Assembly: GCF_004343035.1 (NCBI RefSeq)
Contig: NZ_SMCQ01000004.1
Location: 62,001-126,000, forward strand
From: Longibaculum muris
Lineage (GTDB): Bacteria; Bacillota_I; Bacilli_A; Erysipelotrichales; Coprobacillaceae
DNA length: 64,000 nt
Direction of reading: 5' to 3'
Part shown: positions 53,208 to 62,823 of the stretch, one piece after another
Numbering within the stretch: the first letter of the stretch is position 1
Layout: the number at the start of each line of letters is the position of its first letter
Program-made: the position numbers and the translations under genes
Notes under the pieces: model-generated
Seen by the model: the letters and a program-made list of their open reading frames with translations, nothing else
Database searches by the model: none
What the model was told of the DNA's origin: nothing

Positions 53208-56207
53208 GTGGACTTAAAAAATGGGAAATATCTTCTAGAAATTTATCAGCATTGTAAAGACTTTCGACGTTTCTTTTTAGGAAGTCATTATGATCATATT
53301 TTTCAATCTTTATTAAATATATTAAATAATATTATGGAAGTAGATAATATTTGTGGTTTCTTTTATAAAAATGATCATTATCCTTATCATTATTACAGTG
53401 TTATTTCTCATGATCATGATGAAGAATTTGATCAATATTATCAACAACTTAATCAACACTATCATTTAAAAGAAATCAAACCACAATTAGAATCATATTT
53501 AGAAAATTATACTTTTGTTTATGGATTACCATTGGATTGTGAAGATAAATTTTATGGTTATCTCTTTTTCTGTCGTGATGAAAAAGATTTTAATAAAGAA
53601 GAACGTGAATTTTTAAATACTTTAAGTCAAATTTATGCTGATATTTTTAATAATAAAGAAACCTATCAAAGAAGAATTTTTGATCAATCAGTTTTTGGAA
53701 AGATTTTAAATAGTGTTCATGCGAATATTGCTATTACGAATCCATTAACTGATGAAATTCTTTATATCAATGATACTGCTAAAAAAACATATCAAATCAA
53801 AGATAATGTAATTGGTTTAAAATGTTATGAAGTTTTTAAAAAAGATCAAAAAGAAAGATGTCGTGTTTGTCCTTTAAATCGTTTATTAAAGAACCCTAAT
53901 GAATCTCATACTTGGGAAGAATATAGTGATTATAAACATAAATATTTTCAAAATCATGATTCTTTAATTGAATGGTTTGATCATACGATTGTTCATTTTC
54001 AATATTCTATTGATATTACTGATCTAAAAGAAATTCAAAGAGAAGCACATTATGATAGTTTAACTGAAATCTTTAATCGAAGAACTGGTAAAAAAGCTTT
54101 AAATGAACAATTATTAAAAGCTAAAAAAGAAAATAAGAATTTAATTGTTTGTTTATTTGATTTAGATCATTTAAAAACAACAAATGATGCTTTTGGACAT
54201 CAACAAGGAGATTTCTTTTTACGTACTGTAAGTAAAGAAGTCACTACAATATTAAATCATGATGATATTTTCTTTAGATTAAGTGGTGATGAATTTGTTG
54301 TATCTTTCTACGATAATACGATATCCAATGTTCATAATTTAATGATTCAGGTTTTAAATGTTTTAAAACAAATCAAAAAACAAGATAATATTCCTTTTGA
54401 TTTAAGTTTTTGTTTTGGTTTATATGAAGTTGGTCCTCAAACATCTTTATCTATTAATGATATTATCAGTGAAGCTGATGAAAAGATGTATAACTTTAAA
54501 GTCAAAAGTCATCTTAAAAAAGCCATGCGTGAATTAGACTTATCAAAAGTTAATGTCAATGAATTTACTTATAACCAAGAATTACTTTATAATGCTTTAG
54601 CCAAAAGTACAGATGATTATATTTTTATATGTAATATGAAAACTGGGGTTTTTAAATATACTCCAGAAATGGTTAAAGAATTTGATTTTCCTAGTGAAGT
54701 GCTTACGAATGCAGCTGCTGTTTTTGGCAGCAAGATTCATAAAGATGATAAATATGAATTTTTAAATAGTAATCAACAAATTATTGATGGAAGAACGGAT
54801 AGTCATATTGTTGAATATCGGGCTTTAAATAAGAATAATGAATATGTTTGGTTACGTTGTCGTGGACATGTGGAATATGATGAAAATGGTGAACCATGTT
54901 TATTTGCCGGATTTATTTCTAACCTTGGAAGAAAGAATTATCGTGATAATTTGACCGGTTTATATAATGGTTTTGAATTAGAAAAAAGAATTCAAGAAAC
55001 AACGAGTCATTTTGCGATGATGATTTTAAATATTGCAAACTTTAAAAATATTAATCAATTCTATAATCGGCACTTTGGTGATCAAGTCTTGAGGATTGTT
55101 GCTCAAAACTTACAAACCTTATTACATAAGCAAACAACTATCTATAAATTAGATGGTGATGAATTTGCTCTTATACTAAAAGATGCAACACCACAGGATT
55201 TATGCCAAGTTTATGAAAAGATTCAAAAGTATGCGAAACAAGAACATTCTTATGAAGGCAAATCTTATTCATGTCATTTTAATGCTGGAGCAGCTTTTTC
55301 ACCACATGATGGAACAACTTATTCTAAGCTTCGTCGTAACTGTGAAATCGCCCTGCAGCATAGTAAACACTATGCCTATGGAAAATTAACCCTCTATAAT
55401 CAAGATATTGCTGATAAAAGAAATCAGACCTTACGTGTCTTACATGCTTTAAAAGAATCTATCAACAATAACTTTGAAAATTTCTGTTTAGTATTCCAAC
55501 CAAAAGTCACTTCTTCTTATCATGCTTTAACCGGTTTTGAAGCCTTGATTCGTTGGAATCACCAAGATTTCCCTCACATCGGCCCTGGTTTCTTTATTCC
55601 AATGCTAGAAGAAAGTGGCGATATTATACAACTTGGTGATTGGATTTTTGAACAAGCTATCATTAAACTCAAAGATTTTTCACGCTATGATAAAGATATC
55701 AATATGAGTATTAATGTTTCTTATTTACAATTAATGGATGATAAATTCGTTGATTTTATAAAAGAAAAAGCAACTTTACATCAAGTGAATCCTTATCATA
55801 TCATTATTGAATTAACAGAAACATCAATTGCTAAAAATAATGAATTAATTGTTAATAAAATTCAACAATTACGTCAATTTGGTATGCGAATTGCAATGGA
55901 TGATTTTGGTACTGGTTATTCATCCCTATCTTTATTAAAGAATGAACCTTTGGATATCATTAAAATTGATCAATCTTTTGTAAGAAATATTACTGAAGAT
56001 TCTTTCAATTATGCATTTATGAATGCTATTATTGATTTATGTCATCAAATTGATTTAAAGGTCATTGTTGAAGGGGTTGAAACAAAAGATGAATTAGATG
56101 TTATTGAAAAATTTAATCCTGATTATATTCAAGGATATTATACTGGTAAGCCAATGGATTATAATCATGCTATTTGTCTTTTAAAGAAAAATATTGACAA
56201 TAAGTGA
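53208..56207 (+). CDS. GAF/PAS-GGDEF-PAS-GGDEF-EAL c-di-GMP protein
   Basis: A 999-residue cytoplasmic protein. A GAF-like region covers 1-160; a PAS region contains CYEVF and CRVCPL. The first GGDEF covers about 279-440 with SGDEF at 357; a second PAS follows. The second GGDEF starts at about 578 with DGDEF at about 648. The EAL domain from about 750 has FEALIRW, IELTET, DDFGTGYSSLSLL and VEGVET, all consistent with an active phosphodiesterase. It probably sets c-di-GMP levels, which link to the pilus and riboswitch. GTG start at 53208 after GGGAG. Confidence 0.92.
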   Translation: MDLKNGKYLLEIYQHCKDFRRFFLGSHYDHIFQSLLNILNNIMEVDNICGFFYKNDHYPYHYYSVISHDHDEEFDQYYQQLNQHYHLKEIKPQLESYLENYTFVYGLPLDCEDKFYGYLFFCRDEKDFNKEEREFLNTLSQIYADIFNNKETYQRRIFDQSVFGKILNSVHANIAITNPLTDEILYINDTAKKTYQIKDNVIGLKCYEVFKKDQKERCRVCPLNRLLKNPNESHTWEEYSDYKHKYFQNHDSLIEWFDHTIVHFQYSIDITDLKEIQREAHYDSLTEIFNRRTGKKALNEQLLKAKKENKNLIVCLFDLDHLKTTNDAFGHQQGDFFLRTVSKEVTTILNHDDIFFRLSGDEFVVSFYDNTISNVHNLMIQVLNVLKQIKKQDNIPFDLSFCFGLYEVGPQTSLSINDIISEADEKMYNFKVKSHLKKAMRELDLSKVNVNEFTYNQELLYNALAKSTDDYIFICNMKTGVFKYTPEMVKEFDFPSEVLTNAAAVFGSKIHKDDKYEFLNSNQQIIDGRTDSHIVEYRALNKNNEYVWLRCRGHVEYDENGEPCLFAGFISNLGRKNYRDNLTGLYNGFELEKRIQETTSHFAMMILNIANFKNINQFYNRHFGDQVLRIVAQNLQTLLHKQTTIYKLDGDEFALILKDATPQDLCQVYEKIQKYAKQEHSYEGKSYSCHFNAGAAFSPHDGTTYSKLRRNCEIALQHSKHYAYGKLTLYNQDIADKRNQTLRVLHALKESINNNFENFCLVFQPKVTSSYHALTGFEALIRWNHQDFPHIGPGFFIPMLEESGDIIQLGDWIFEQAIIKLKDFSRYDKDINMSINVSYLQLMDDKFVDFIKEKATLHQVNPYHIIIELTETSIAKNNELIVNKIQQLRQFGMRIAMDDFGTGYSSLSLLKNEPLDIIKIDQSFVRNITEDSFNYAFMNAIIDLCHQIDLKVIVEGVETKDELDVIEKFNPDYIQGYYTGKPMDYNHAICLLKKNIDNK

Positions 56208-56234
56208 TAAAACATTTAGAATAGTCATGCACTA

Positions 56235-56289
56235 AAAGCTATAGATTTCTCTATTTCTGATTATAAATAGAATATCTATAGCTTTTTTT
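56235..56289 (+). terminator. Terminator after the GGDEF-EAL gene
   Basis: AAAGCTATAGAT pairs with ATCTATAGCTTT (12 pairs), with an inner CTATTT/AAATAG hairpin, followed by TTTTT. It ends just before the next gene's ribosome site. Confidence 0.85.
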
Positions 56290-56307
56290 ATGAAAGGAGT
56301 ATCTATT

Positions 56308-57657
56308 ATGGAAAATAAAAATCCGATGGGTTATAAACCGATCTTTCCACTTTTGATGTCAATGGCTTTTCCCCCAATGATATCAATGCTTATTCAATCA
56401 CTTTATAATATTATTGATAGTATCTTTGTTGCTCAATTGGGAGAATCAGCTTTAACTGCAGTTTCTTTAATTTATCCTTTACAAAATCTATCTTTAGCTT
56501 TTTCTTGTGGAATTGGGATTGCAATGAATGCTATTATTGCTAGACATTTAGGGGCTCACAATGATCAAGAAGCTTCCGATGTTGCAAGTCAAGGGATTGT
56601 GATGAGCTTATTACATTCCTTATTATTTGTTGTGATTGGTTTGTTTTTTATCCGTCCTTTTGTTTCAATGTTTTCATCTCATCAAGAAGTGATTCAGTAT
56701 GGTATTCAATATGGAACAATTGTTATTACTTTTACATTTTTTTCTTTTGTTCATTTGGCTATTGAAAAGATGTTTCAGGCAAGTGGGGATATGATTATTC
56801 CTATGATTATGCAAATCGTTGGTGCTGTTGTCAATATTGTTTTAGATCCTATTTTAATCTTTGGTTACTTTGGTTTTCCTGCTTTAGGTGTTAATGGAGC
56901 TGCGATTGCAACAATCTTAGGACAAATGAGTGCTTGTTTTTTATCTATCTATCTTTTTTATAAACATAGTCAACATATTCATGTTTCTTTCAAACATTTC
57001 AAAATTAATTTTCAAACTTTTAAAAATCTCTATAGTATTGCCATTCCTTCTGGTGTCATGTTATGTATGCCATCATTACTTGTTTCCGTTTTAAATGGTA
57101 TTTTAGCTTCAATTTCACAAAGTGCTGTTGCTTTCTTTGGAATTTACTTTAAACTCCAGACATTCATCTATATGCCTTCTAATGGGGTAATTCAAGGAAT
57201 GCGTCCAATTATTAGTTATAACTATGGAGCTAAAGAGAAAAAGCGAATGGATGAAACGATTAAAATGGCTGGATTATCAATCAGTGTCATTTTATTACTT
57301 GGAACCTTATTGTTCTTTTTCTTCCCTCAAACAATCTTAAAAATGTTTAATGCTAATCAAGCTATGTTAGATATCGGAATCAGTGGTTTACGTATTTTAT
57401 CCTTAGCCTTTATTCTTTCAACAATTGGGATTGTGATGGCTGGTGTTTTTGAATCATTAGGAAAAGGATCACTTTCTTTAATCATTTCCTTATTAAGACA
57501 ATTCATTATTATCATTCCAGCTTCTTTATTACTAATTCCATTTCTAGGACTTAATGGTGTTTGGTTAACCTTCCCACTTTCTGAAATTATCGCTTCTCTT
57601 GTTGCCTTTATTTTATTTATAAAAGTATATAAAGGGATTAATCCAAAACAGGATTAA
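56308..57657 (+). CDS. MATE family efflux transporter (second)
   Basis: A 449-residue membrane protein with about 12 helices; SMAFPPMISMLIQSLYNIID, SIFVAQLGESALTAVSLIYP and the second-half repeat IPSGVMLCMPSLLVSVLNG are MATE hallmarks. It is unlike the MATE at 33718 and closer to the NorM/DinF group. The ATG at 56308 follows AAAGGAG, which overlaps the upstream in-frame ATG at 56290. Substrate unknown. Confidence 0.92.
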   Translation: MENKNPMGYKPIFPLLMSMAFPPMISMLIQSLYNIIDSIFVAQLGESALTAVSLIYPLQNLSLAFSCGIGIAMNAIIARHLGAHNDQEASDVASQGIVMSLLHSLLFVVIGLFFIRPFVSMFSSHQEVIQYGIQYGTIVITFTFFSFVHLAIEKMFQASGDMIIPMIMQIVGAVVNIVLDPILIFGYFGFPALGVNGAAIATILGQMSACFLSIYLFYKHSQHIHVSFKHFKINFQTFKNLYSIAIPSGVMLCMPSLLVSVLNGILASISQSAVAFFGIYFKLQTFIYMPSNGVIQGMRPIISYNYGAKEKKRMDETIKMAGLSISVILLLGTLLFFFFPQTILKMFNANQAMLDIGISGLRILSLAFILSTIGIVMAGVFESLGKGSLSLIISLLRQFIIIIPASLLLIPFLGLNGVWLTFPLSEIIASLVAFILFIKVYKGINPKQD

Positions 57658-57663
57658 TCCCTT
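57632..57663. terminator. Shared terminator inside convergent gene ends
   Basis: AAGGGATTAATCC and GGATTAATCCCTT form a perfect 13-pair stem with a six-base loop. It lies within the last codons of both the MATE gene and the convergent DUF308 gene, which overlap by four bases. Confidence 0.8.
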
Positions 57664-58202
57664 ATTTGTTTAACAAATTGACTACTACGATGTAAGATCA
57701 ACAAGTTGAGCAAGCCATCATAAACGAGACATATTCCAATCATCATTACTGAAACCAAGGCGGCATCAAATGGATTGACAACAATAATCATTCCCAAAAT
57801 CAACAATAAAACTGATAACACAAAATCATATAACCATCTTTCAAAACCCCATTGACGTAATTGAAAAGACCTCACAATATTCAAAATCCCTTCAACCACA
57901 ATAAACATTCCAATTACAAAAGGAATCATCATAATCACAATATCACTTCTTAAAATCATAAAAATTCCTACTGCACACAACAAAAATCCAGTCAATAAAT
58001 CATAACCAAAACGATAAGAGAAATCATTTGAAAAATATCTAATCATATCCATGATTCCACAAATCAAAATCACTCCAGCAATTCCATAACAAACAATCAA
58101 ACTGGTTGTATCTGGAAAAAGAATCAGAATAATTCCCATTATTATGGTTATAATAGAATACATAACAACACCTTTTTTTAATCCTTGTAGTAAATCTAAC
58201 AT
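57654..58202 (-). CDS. DUF308/HdeD-like membrane protein
   Basis: A 182-residue membrane protein with six predicted helices; IITIIMGIILILFPDTTSLI and the repeated G-IL-IVVNP patterns fit the HdeD/DUF308 family, of unknown function (acid resistance in E. coli). It is convergent with the MATE gene and shares its terminator. Confidence 0.82.
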   Translation of the reverse strand: MLDLLQGLKKGVVMYSIITIIMGIILILFPDTTSLIVCYGIAGVILICGIMDMIRYFSNDFSYRFGYDLLTGFLLCAVGIFMILRSDIVIMMIPFVIGMFIVVEGILNIVRSFQLRQWGFERWLYDFVLSVLLLILGMIIVVNPFDAALVSVMMIGICLVYDGLLNLLILHRSSQFVKQIRD

Positions 58203-58265
58203 TTTACCACCCTCTCTTTAGTTCTATTATTATCCCAGCTTATTAACAATATATGAACACATTCA

Positions 58266-58299
58266 TTGATTTTTTTTATTTTTTGTATACAATAGATAA
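58266..58299 (+). promoter_or_regulatory. Promoter of the metal permease gene
   Basis: TTGATT, then a T-rich spacer of about 16 bases, then TACAAT, before AGGTG and the ATG at 58315. No manganese riboswitch is visible. Confidence 0.55.
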
Positions 58300-58314
58300 A
58301 AGGCAGGTGAAGAT

Positions 58315-59133
58315 ATGGACATACTTATCGATACAATCAAAGATACAATACTCATTATTCCTATTCTTTTTGTTATGTATCTTTGTTTAGAATATTTTGA
58401 ACATCGACAAACCAATCAAAGAGTAGAATATTATTTAACTCACTATGGTCCTCTGCTTGGTGCTGTCTTAGGAATTATTCCACAATGTGGATTTGGAGTT
58501 TTGGCTAGTCTCCTTTTTATTGAAGGAAAAATGACATTAGGAAGTTTGATTAGTGTCTTTATTGCAACAAGTGATGAAGCTATCCCCATTCTTTTAACCA
58601 ATCCTGAGATGTATACATCTTTAATTGGTATTATTTTTATTAAATTTATATTTGCTATTATTGTGGGTTATGCAGTTGATTTTCTTTTTAAAAATCAATC
58701 TTTTGAACATTTTCATACCCATATTGAACATACTCATGAACATTCTATTATTATTGAAGCCCTTTTTAGAACATTTAAGATTTACGCTTTTATCTTTGCC
58801 GTAAATTTTGTTTTATCATTGGCTATCGAAACGATTGGTTCAACAACTCTTTCTTATCTGCTTCTTGATCGTTCGATGGTTCAACCAATCGTAGCTGCAA
58901 TCTTTGGCTTTATTCCTAATTGTGCAGCAAGTGTTATTTTAACTCAGCTCTACATTAGCCAAGTTCTCAGCTTTGCATCATTAGTTGCTGGTTTAATAAC
59001 CAATGCAGGTTTAGGTTTACTCGTCTTATTACAAAACAAAATAGATATGCGTATCTTTATTAGAATATGTATGATTCTTCTTTTAAGTGCTTTGCTTTTG
59101 ACTTTACCTATACAGTGGTTCTATCTTCACTAG
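58315..59133 (+). CDS. Putative metal/arsenic efflux-type permease
   Basis: A 272-residue membrane protein with about eight helices and an inverted-repeat layout. The first repeat has GIIPQCGFGVLASLLFIEGK and ATSDEAIPILL, the second GFIPNCAASVILTQLYIS. A histidine-rich loop, FHTHIEHTHEH, lies between them and probably binds metal. These features match the family annotated as putative manganese or arsenic efflux. Which metal is not decidable. Convergent by 26 bases with the next gene. Confidence 0.72.
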   Translation: MDILIDTIKDTILIIPILFVMYLCLEYFEHRQTNQRVEYYLTHYGPLLGAVLGIIPQCGFGVLASLLFIEGKMTLGSLISVFIATSDEAIPILLTNPEMYTSLIGIIFIKFIFAIIVGYAVDFLFKNQSFEHFHTHIEHTHEHSIIIEALFRTFKIYAFIFAVNFVLSLAIETIGSTTLSYLLLDRSMVQPIVAAIFGFIPNCAASVILTQLYISQVLSFASLVAGLITNAGLGLLVLLQNKIDMRIFIRICMILLLSALLLTLPIQWFYLH

Positions 59134-59623
59134 ATGGAACCATTTTTGCATAATAAACTTGTGATGGTAAATAAAACAGCCAAATCAAAGGTATATTAAT
59201 TTGTAATATAAATTGTAAAGCAACACAAATATCACATAATGCTAGCAATATCAAAGTCACTCTTAAAAAATGATGTTTTTTGATTGCTGTTATTATATTT
59301 ACAAGACTCATTAAAGCATAGACAAACGCTAATAAATAGATATTTGGATATAAAAAACTTAATAATCCCAAATAGAAAAGATAATCATTTGCTAGCTGAC
59401 GATGATAAAGACATTGCACAAGCATAAACAAGGCAATCCCTAACTTATAATAATCACCCCACAACAAAATATAATCCGCTAACAAAATCAGAAAAAATAT
59501 ATGATATCCTCTTTGTTTATACAAACAATAGAAAAAACAAACAACAATACTGAAATATTTAATCCAACTCAATTGACTTATTACAATAAGAAAATAAAGA
59601 AAACCTTCAATAATCAGAAACAT
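59108..59623 (-). CDS. Membrane protein of unknown function
   Basis: A 171-residue protein with five or six hydrophobic helices (FLIIEGFLYFLIVISQLSWI, FFLILLADYILLWGDYY, LIWLFYLPSQVYYA). No family is recognised. It lies 21 bases after the PHP phosphatase gene on the same strand, so it is probably cotranscribed. Its 3' end overlaps the metal permease gene. Confidence 0.6.
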   Translation of the reverse strand: MFLIIEGFLYFLIVISQLSWIKYFSIVVCFFYCLYKQRGYHIFFLILLADYILLWGDYYKLGIALFMLVQCLYHRQLANDYLFYLGLLSFLYPNIYLLAFVYALMSLVNIITAIKKHHFLRVTLILLALCDICVALQFILQINIPLIWLFYLPSQVYYAKMVPSSEDRTTV

Positions 59624-59644
59624 ATCTTTATTTTTCCCTATTTT

Positions 59645-60430
59645 TTATAATTTATGAAAAATAGGTTGCATTTTTTCAAAAGTACAAAACTCCTTAAATC
59701 CAATTTTCTTTAGTTCTTCTTTAACATAAGCTATCTGATAGCCAACATGCCCTTCTTCATGAGTATCAGAACCAATCGTTATTATTTTCCCTCCCAACTC
59801 ATAATACCATTTTAAAATCGTTCTTGAAGGCGTTAAATCATTCAAGCCATATCGAAAACATGATGTATTGACTTCAATCCCTTTACCATGCTCAATTGCA
59901 TATTTTAAAATATCAACAATGATATCTTTCATCAACTCATCAGGATAAACACCCAATTGATCATACCTTTTTATCATATCCAAATGACCTAAAACACTAT
60001 AATCATCAAATGCCTTCATCACATCATAAATAGCCTGATAATAACCACGATTATACATCTCTTGACTCTTATCCTTTTGATATTGATAAGTCCAAAATTC
60101 AATATCATCAATCTGATGATTTGATAAAATAATAAAATCAAAAGGATACTCTTTAAAATCATTTTGATAATCTTTGATTGTATGTTTTTGAACCCCAAAT
60201 TCACAACCAAATTTAATTGTTAATTGATCCTTATACACTTCCTTTAACTGTAAATATCTTTGATAATATTTCTCATAATCAACAACATAATCTCCCATCG
60301 TCCCATAATCACTATGCTCAGTTATACAAATCTCATCCAACCCCAACTCAATAGATTTTAAAATCAAATCTTCCATATGATATTTCGAATCATTGCTTAA
60401 ACTTGTGTGCATATGATAATCTGCTAACAT
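59645..60430 (-). CDS. PHP-family histidinol-phosphatase-like protein
   Basis: A 261-residue PHP domain protein: MLADYHMHTSLSNDSKYHME at the N terminus, DEICITEHSDYG, the internal SVLGHLDMIKRY and a late TIGSDTHEEGHVG, all metal-binding motifs of HisJ/HisK-type phosphatases. It may act in histidine synthesis or on another phosphate ester; no his genes are near. I use the ATG at 60430, six bases after GAGGTG. Confidence 0.88.
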   Translation of the reverse strand: MLADYHMHTSLSNDSKYHMEDLILKSIELGLDEICITEHSDYGTMGDYVVDYEKYYQRYLQLKEVYKDQLTIKFGCEFGVQKHTIKDYQNDFKEYPFDFIILSNHQIDDIEFWTYQYQKDKSQEMYNRGYYQAIYDVMKAFDDYSVLGHLDMIKRYDQLGVYPDELMKDIIVDILKYAIEHGKGIEVNTSCFRYGLNDLTPSRTILKWYYELGGKIITIGSDTHEEGHVGYQIAYVKEELKKIGFKEFCTFEKMQPIFHKL

Positions 60431-60561
60431 TGTCATCACCTCATCATTAGTATACATCTTTTCTAATATCAAAAAAAATTATAATCAAATTATGAAAATA
60501 AAATTTCATTTCTATCTTTTTGTATTATAATAGTTTTAACAAAACAAAGGAGGAATTTTTC

Positions 60562-61581
60562 ATGTTAACAATTGGATTTATTGGTAATGGAAAAAGTGCA
60601 AATAGATATCATATGCCTTTTATCCTACAAAGACCTGATAAAATAAAAGTAAAAAAAATTTACACTCGTCATCACGCAACAGACAAATGGGATGAAGTTC
60701 CTGGAGTCATTTATACTGAAAGCTTAGATGATTTATTAAACGATGAAGATATTCAAGTTGTAGTGATTTCAACCCCTTCCGCTTTCCATTATGATTATGC
60801 TAAAAAAGTTTTGAATGCAAATAAACATTGTGTTGTTGAAAAACCTTTCGCAGATACATATGAACAAGCCAAAGAAATCTTTGATTTAGCTAAAGAAAAA
60901 GGGTTGATTGTAGAGTGTTATCAAAATAGAAGATTTGATAGTGATTTCTTAACTGTTCAAAAAGTTATCGAATCTGGTAAACTTGGTGACTTATTAGAAC
61001 TTGAAATGCATTTTGATTACTATCGTCCTGAAGTTCCTGAATCTGTTCATGAGTTCAGTACCATCAACTCGTATCTCTATGGTCATGGTTGCCATACACT
61101 TGATCAAGTCATTTCTTACTTTGGTAAACCTGATGATATTCATTATGATGTAAGACAACTCTTAGGTGAAGGTCGAATGAATGATTACTTTGATTTAGAC
61201 TTATACTATGGAACATTAAAAGTATCTGTTAAATCAAGTTATTTTAGAATTAAAGAAAGACCAAGCTTTGTCGTTTATGGTAAAAAGGGGATGTTTGTCA
61301 AAGCAAAGAAAGATAAACAGGAAGAACACTTAAAATTATTCTATATGCCTACACATGATGATTTTGGAGTAGACTTACCAAGTGAATATGGAACATTAAC
61401 TTACTATGATGATGAAGGACATTATCATGAAGAAAAAGTTATTTCTGTCAATGGAGATTATGGTCGTTATTATGACGCGTTATATGAAACAATTATCAAT
61501 CATGCTAAACCATTAGTAACACCAGAACAAACTTTATTACAAATTGAAATCCTAGAAAAAGGGATTCAAGGATTAAAATAA
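60562..61581 (+). CDS. Gfo/Idh/MocA-family oxidoreductase
   Basis: A 339-residue NAD(P)-dependent oxidoreductase. The Rossmann motif is IGFIGNGKSANRYHMP, then VVVISTPSAFHYDYAKKVL and HCVVEKPFADTYEQAKE (the EKP motif). It acts on sugars or related compounds. The ATG at 60562 follows AAAGGAGG; the in-frame start at 60520 has no support. It ends at a terminator. Confidence 0.93.
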   Translation: MLTIGFIGNGKSANRYHMPFILQRPDKIKVKKIYTRHHATDKWDEVPGVIYTESLDDLLNDEDIQVVVISTPSAFHYDYAKKVLNANKHCVVEKPFADTYEQAKEIFDLAKEKGLIVECYQNRRFDSDFLTVQKVIESGKLGDLLELEMHFDYYRPEVPESVHEFSTINSYLYGHGCHTLDQVISYFGKPDDIHYDVRQLLGEGRMNDYFDLDLYYGTLKVSVKSSYFRIKERPSFVVYGKKGMFVKAKKDKQEEHLKLFYMPTHDDFGVDLPSEYGTLTYYDDEGHYHEEKVISVNGDYGRYYDALYETIINHAKPLVTPEQTLLQIEILEKGIQGLK

Positions 61582-61613
61582 AACAATGAGCATGGAGCTC
61601 ATTGTTTTTTCTA
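61581..61613 (+). terminator. Terminator after the oxidoreductase gene
   Basis: AACAATGAGC and GCTCATTGTT pair over ten bases around a short loop, followed by TTTT. Confidence 0.9.
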
Positions 61614-61883
61614 TACAACTTCCTTTGACAATTGGATAGTTTTCAATTCCGTGCGTACTCGTTTCATATCTAATAAAAAAACTAAATAGGAAATACCAAA
61701 AAACTCTTTAATTGAAAATAGAATCATCAAAAATATATTACATTCATTGTAATATAATAGCTACATCCAACAAATTAAACAGATAAATTGATGACCTTAA
61801 TAATTTCTTTTATCTCATCACTCCATCCCCTACTCTTATTATTAAGAATACATTTTACAAAAAACAAGCAAAGCTACCTAAAT
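61614..61883. other. Intergenic region, no gene seen
   Basis: About 270 AT-rich bases with no supported gene. A perfect eight-pair inverted repeat (ATATTACA/TGTAATAT at 61735-61755) overlaps a plus-strand TATAAT at 61753, but no gene follows on that strand. Confidence 0.6.
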
Positions 61884-61911
61884 GAAAAGGACGTTTTCAC
61901 GTCCATTTTCA
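61884..61911 (-). terminator. Terminator after the gene at 61926
   Basis: On the minus strand GGACGT, loop GAAA, ACGTCC, followed by TTTTC and flanked by complementary A/T runs. A compact terminator. Confidence 0.75.
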
Positions 61912-61925
61912 AATTATTTTTATAG

Positions 61926-62180
61926 CTATAAAGAAAACTTCGAATCAATATAAAGATGAGTTGAATCATCGACTGCATAAGATGCAACAAGCCATTTACT
62001 CGCTAGAAACTCATTAATGATACTAAGGAGATCACTCTCATCATACTTCTTTCCGTTTCTTTGTAGTCGCAAACCACAAGAGGCACAACCGGCAATTGTA
62101 TGTAAAGAATATTCAATTCCCTGTTGTTTGAAAAATTGATTGATTTGTTCAACCATCATAACATCTACCATACTTTTCAT
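61926..62180 (-). CDS. Conserved small protein of unknown function
   Basis: An 84-residue protein. TIAGCASCGLRLQRNGKKYD carries a CxxC pair, and the C terminus LASKWLVASYAVDDSTHLYI looks like a small alpha/beta fold. Nothing identifies its role. GGG before the ATG and a terminator after the stop support it as a real single gene. Confidence 0.6.
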   Translation of the reverse strand: MKSMVDVMMVEQINQFFKQQGIEYSLHTIAGCASCGLRLQRNGKKYDESDLLSIINEFLASKWLVASYAVDDSTHLYIDSKFSL

Positions 62181-62240
62181 AATTTATCACCCATTAAGAG
62201 TATACCAACTCTTTTAGATAAATCCTAGTCAAATACTGTT

Positions 62241-62507
62241 TTAATGAATATCTCTTAGTGACAAACCAACTTCTAAGCCCCTTTTAAATTGAACAAAACC
62301 ATATTCAAAATAAAATTCATTAAATTTATCTTCTAATTCATATAATTCATTCTCTGACAAAACAACTTTTTCATTTTCTTTACGTTCATGAAATTCTTCC
62401 ATCATATTTAAATAAGAATCATCCACCTCGGCTAACATTTCTGCTTCCATATCAGCTAAAATAATATCTGATGTATAAATCTCACGAATAATATCTTCTT
62501 GATTCAT
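62241..62507 (-). CDS. Small acidic protein of unknown function
   Basis: An 88-residue acidic helical protein (DIILADMEAEMLAEVDDSYL, then a helix ending FEYGFVQFKRGLEVGLSL). The C terminus resembles small DUF6809-like proteins of Bacillota, but I am not certain. GGAGG precedes the ATG. Confidence 0.6.
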   Translation of the reverse strand: MNQEDIIREIYTSDIILADMEAEMLAEVDDSYLNMMEEFHERKENEKVVLSENELYELEDKFNEFYFEYGFVQFKRGLEVGLSLRDIH

Positions 62508-62571
62508 CTTTCATTCCTCCCTCATTTTTATTATAACAAGATATCAAATAATTTGCTATAAGAAAATATAT

Positions 62572-62823
62572 TTAAGGGTGATAACTTTCAATAAACCAGC
62601 GATTTCTTTCATAAAATAAATTTCTTATCTTTCCATCAATCATGCATTCATATAAGAGCCCACATCCTCCAACCTGTGAACTTGCTTTTCGAATATCAAG
62701 AATTTTATCAATCCGAAAACTCTCTTTGCCCTCACGACTTTCCCAAATCATATAAAGTGGTTTAAGCTTGCCTTCTTTATTTGTCATCACAATCATATCT
62801 ACATAACGTTTATATAATCTCAC
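62572..62823 (-). CDS. Small protein cotranscribed with dinB
   Basis: An 83-residue protein with beta-rich segments (YMIWESREGKESFRIDKIL, GGCGLLYECMIDGKIRNLFY). Similar small proteins follow Y-family polymerase genes in many Bacillota. A GTG start overlaps the dinB stop by four bases, so translation is coupled. Function unknown. Confidence 0.65.
   Translation of the reverse strand: MRLYKRYVDMIVMTNKEGKLKPLYMIWESREGKESFRIDKILDIRKASSQVGGCGLLYECMIDGKIRNLFYERNRWFIESYHP

Noticed and set aside
61735-61758. Promoter with inverted repeat in the 61.6-61.9 kb gap
   Set aside because: A TATAAT is present, but no plus-strand gene or RNA feature follows, so a functional promoter is not supported.
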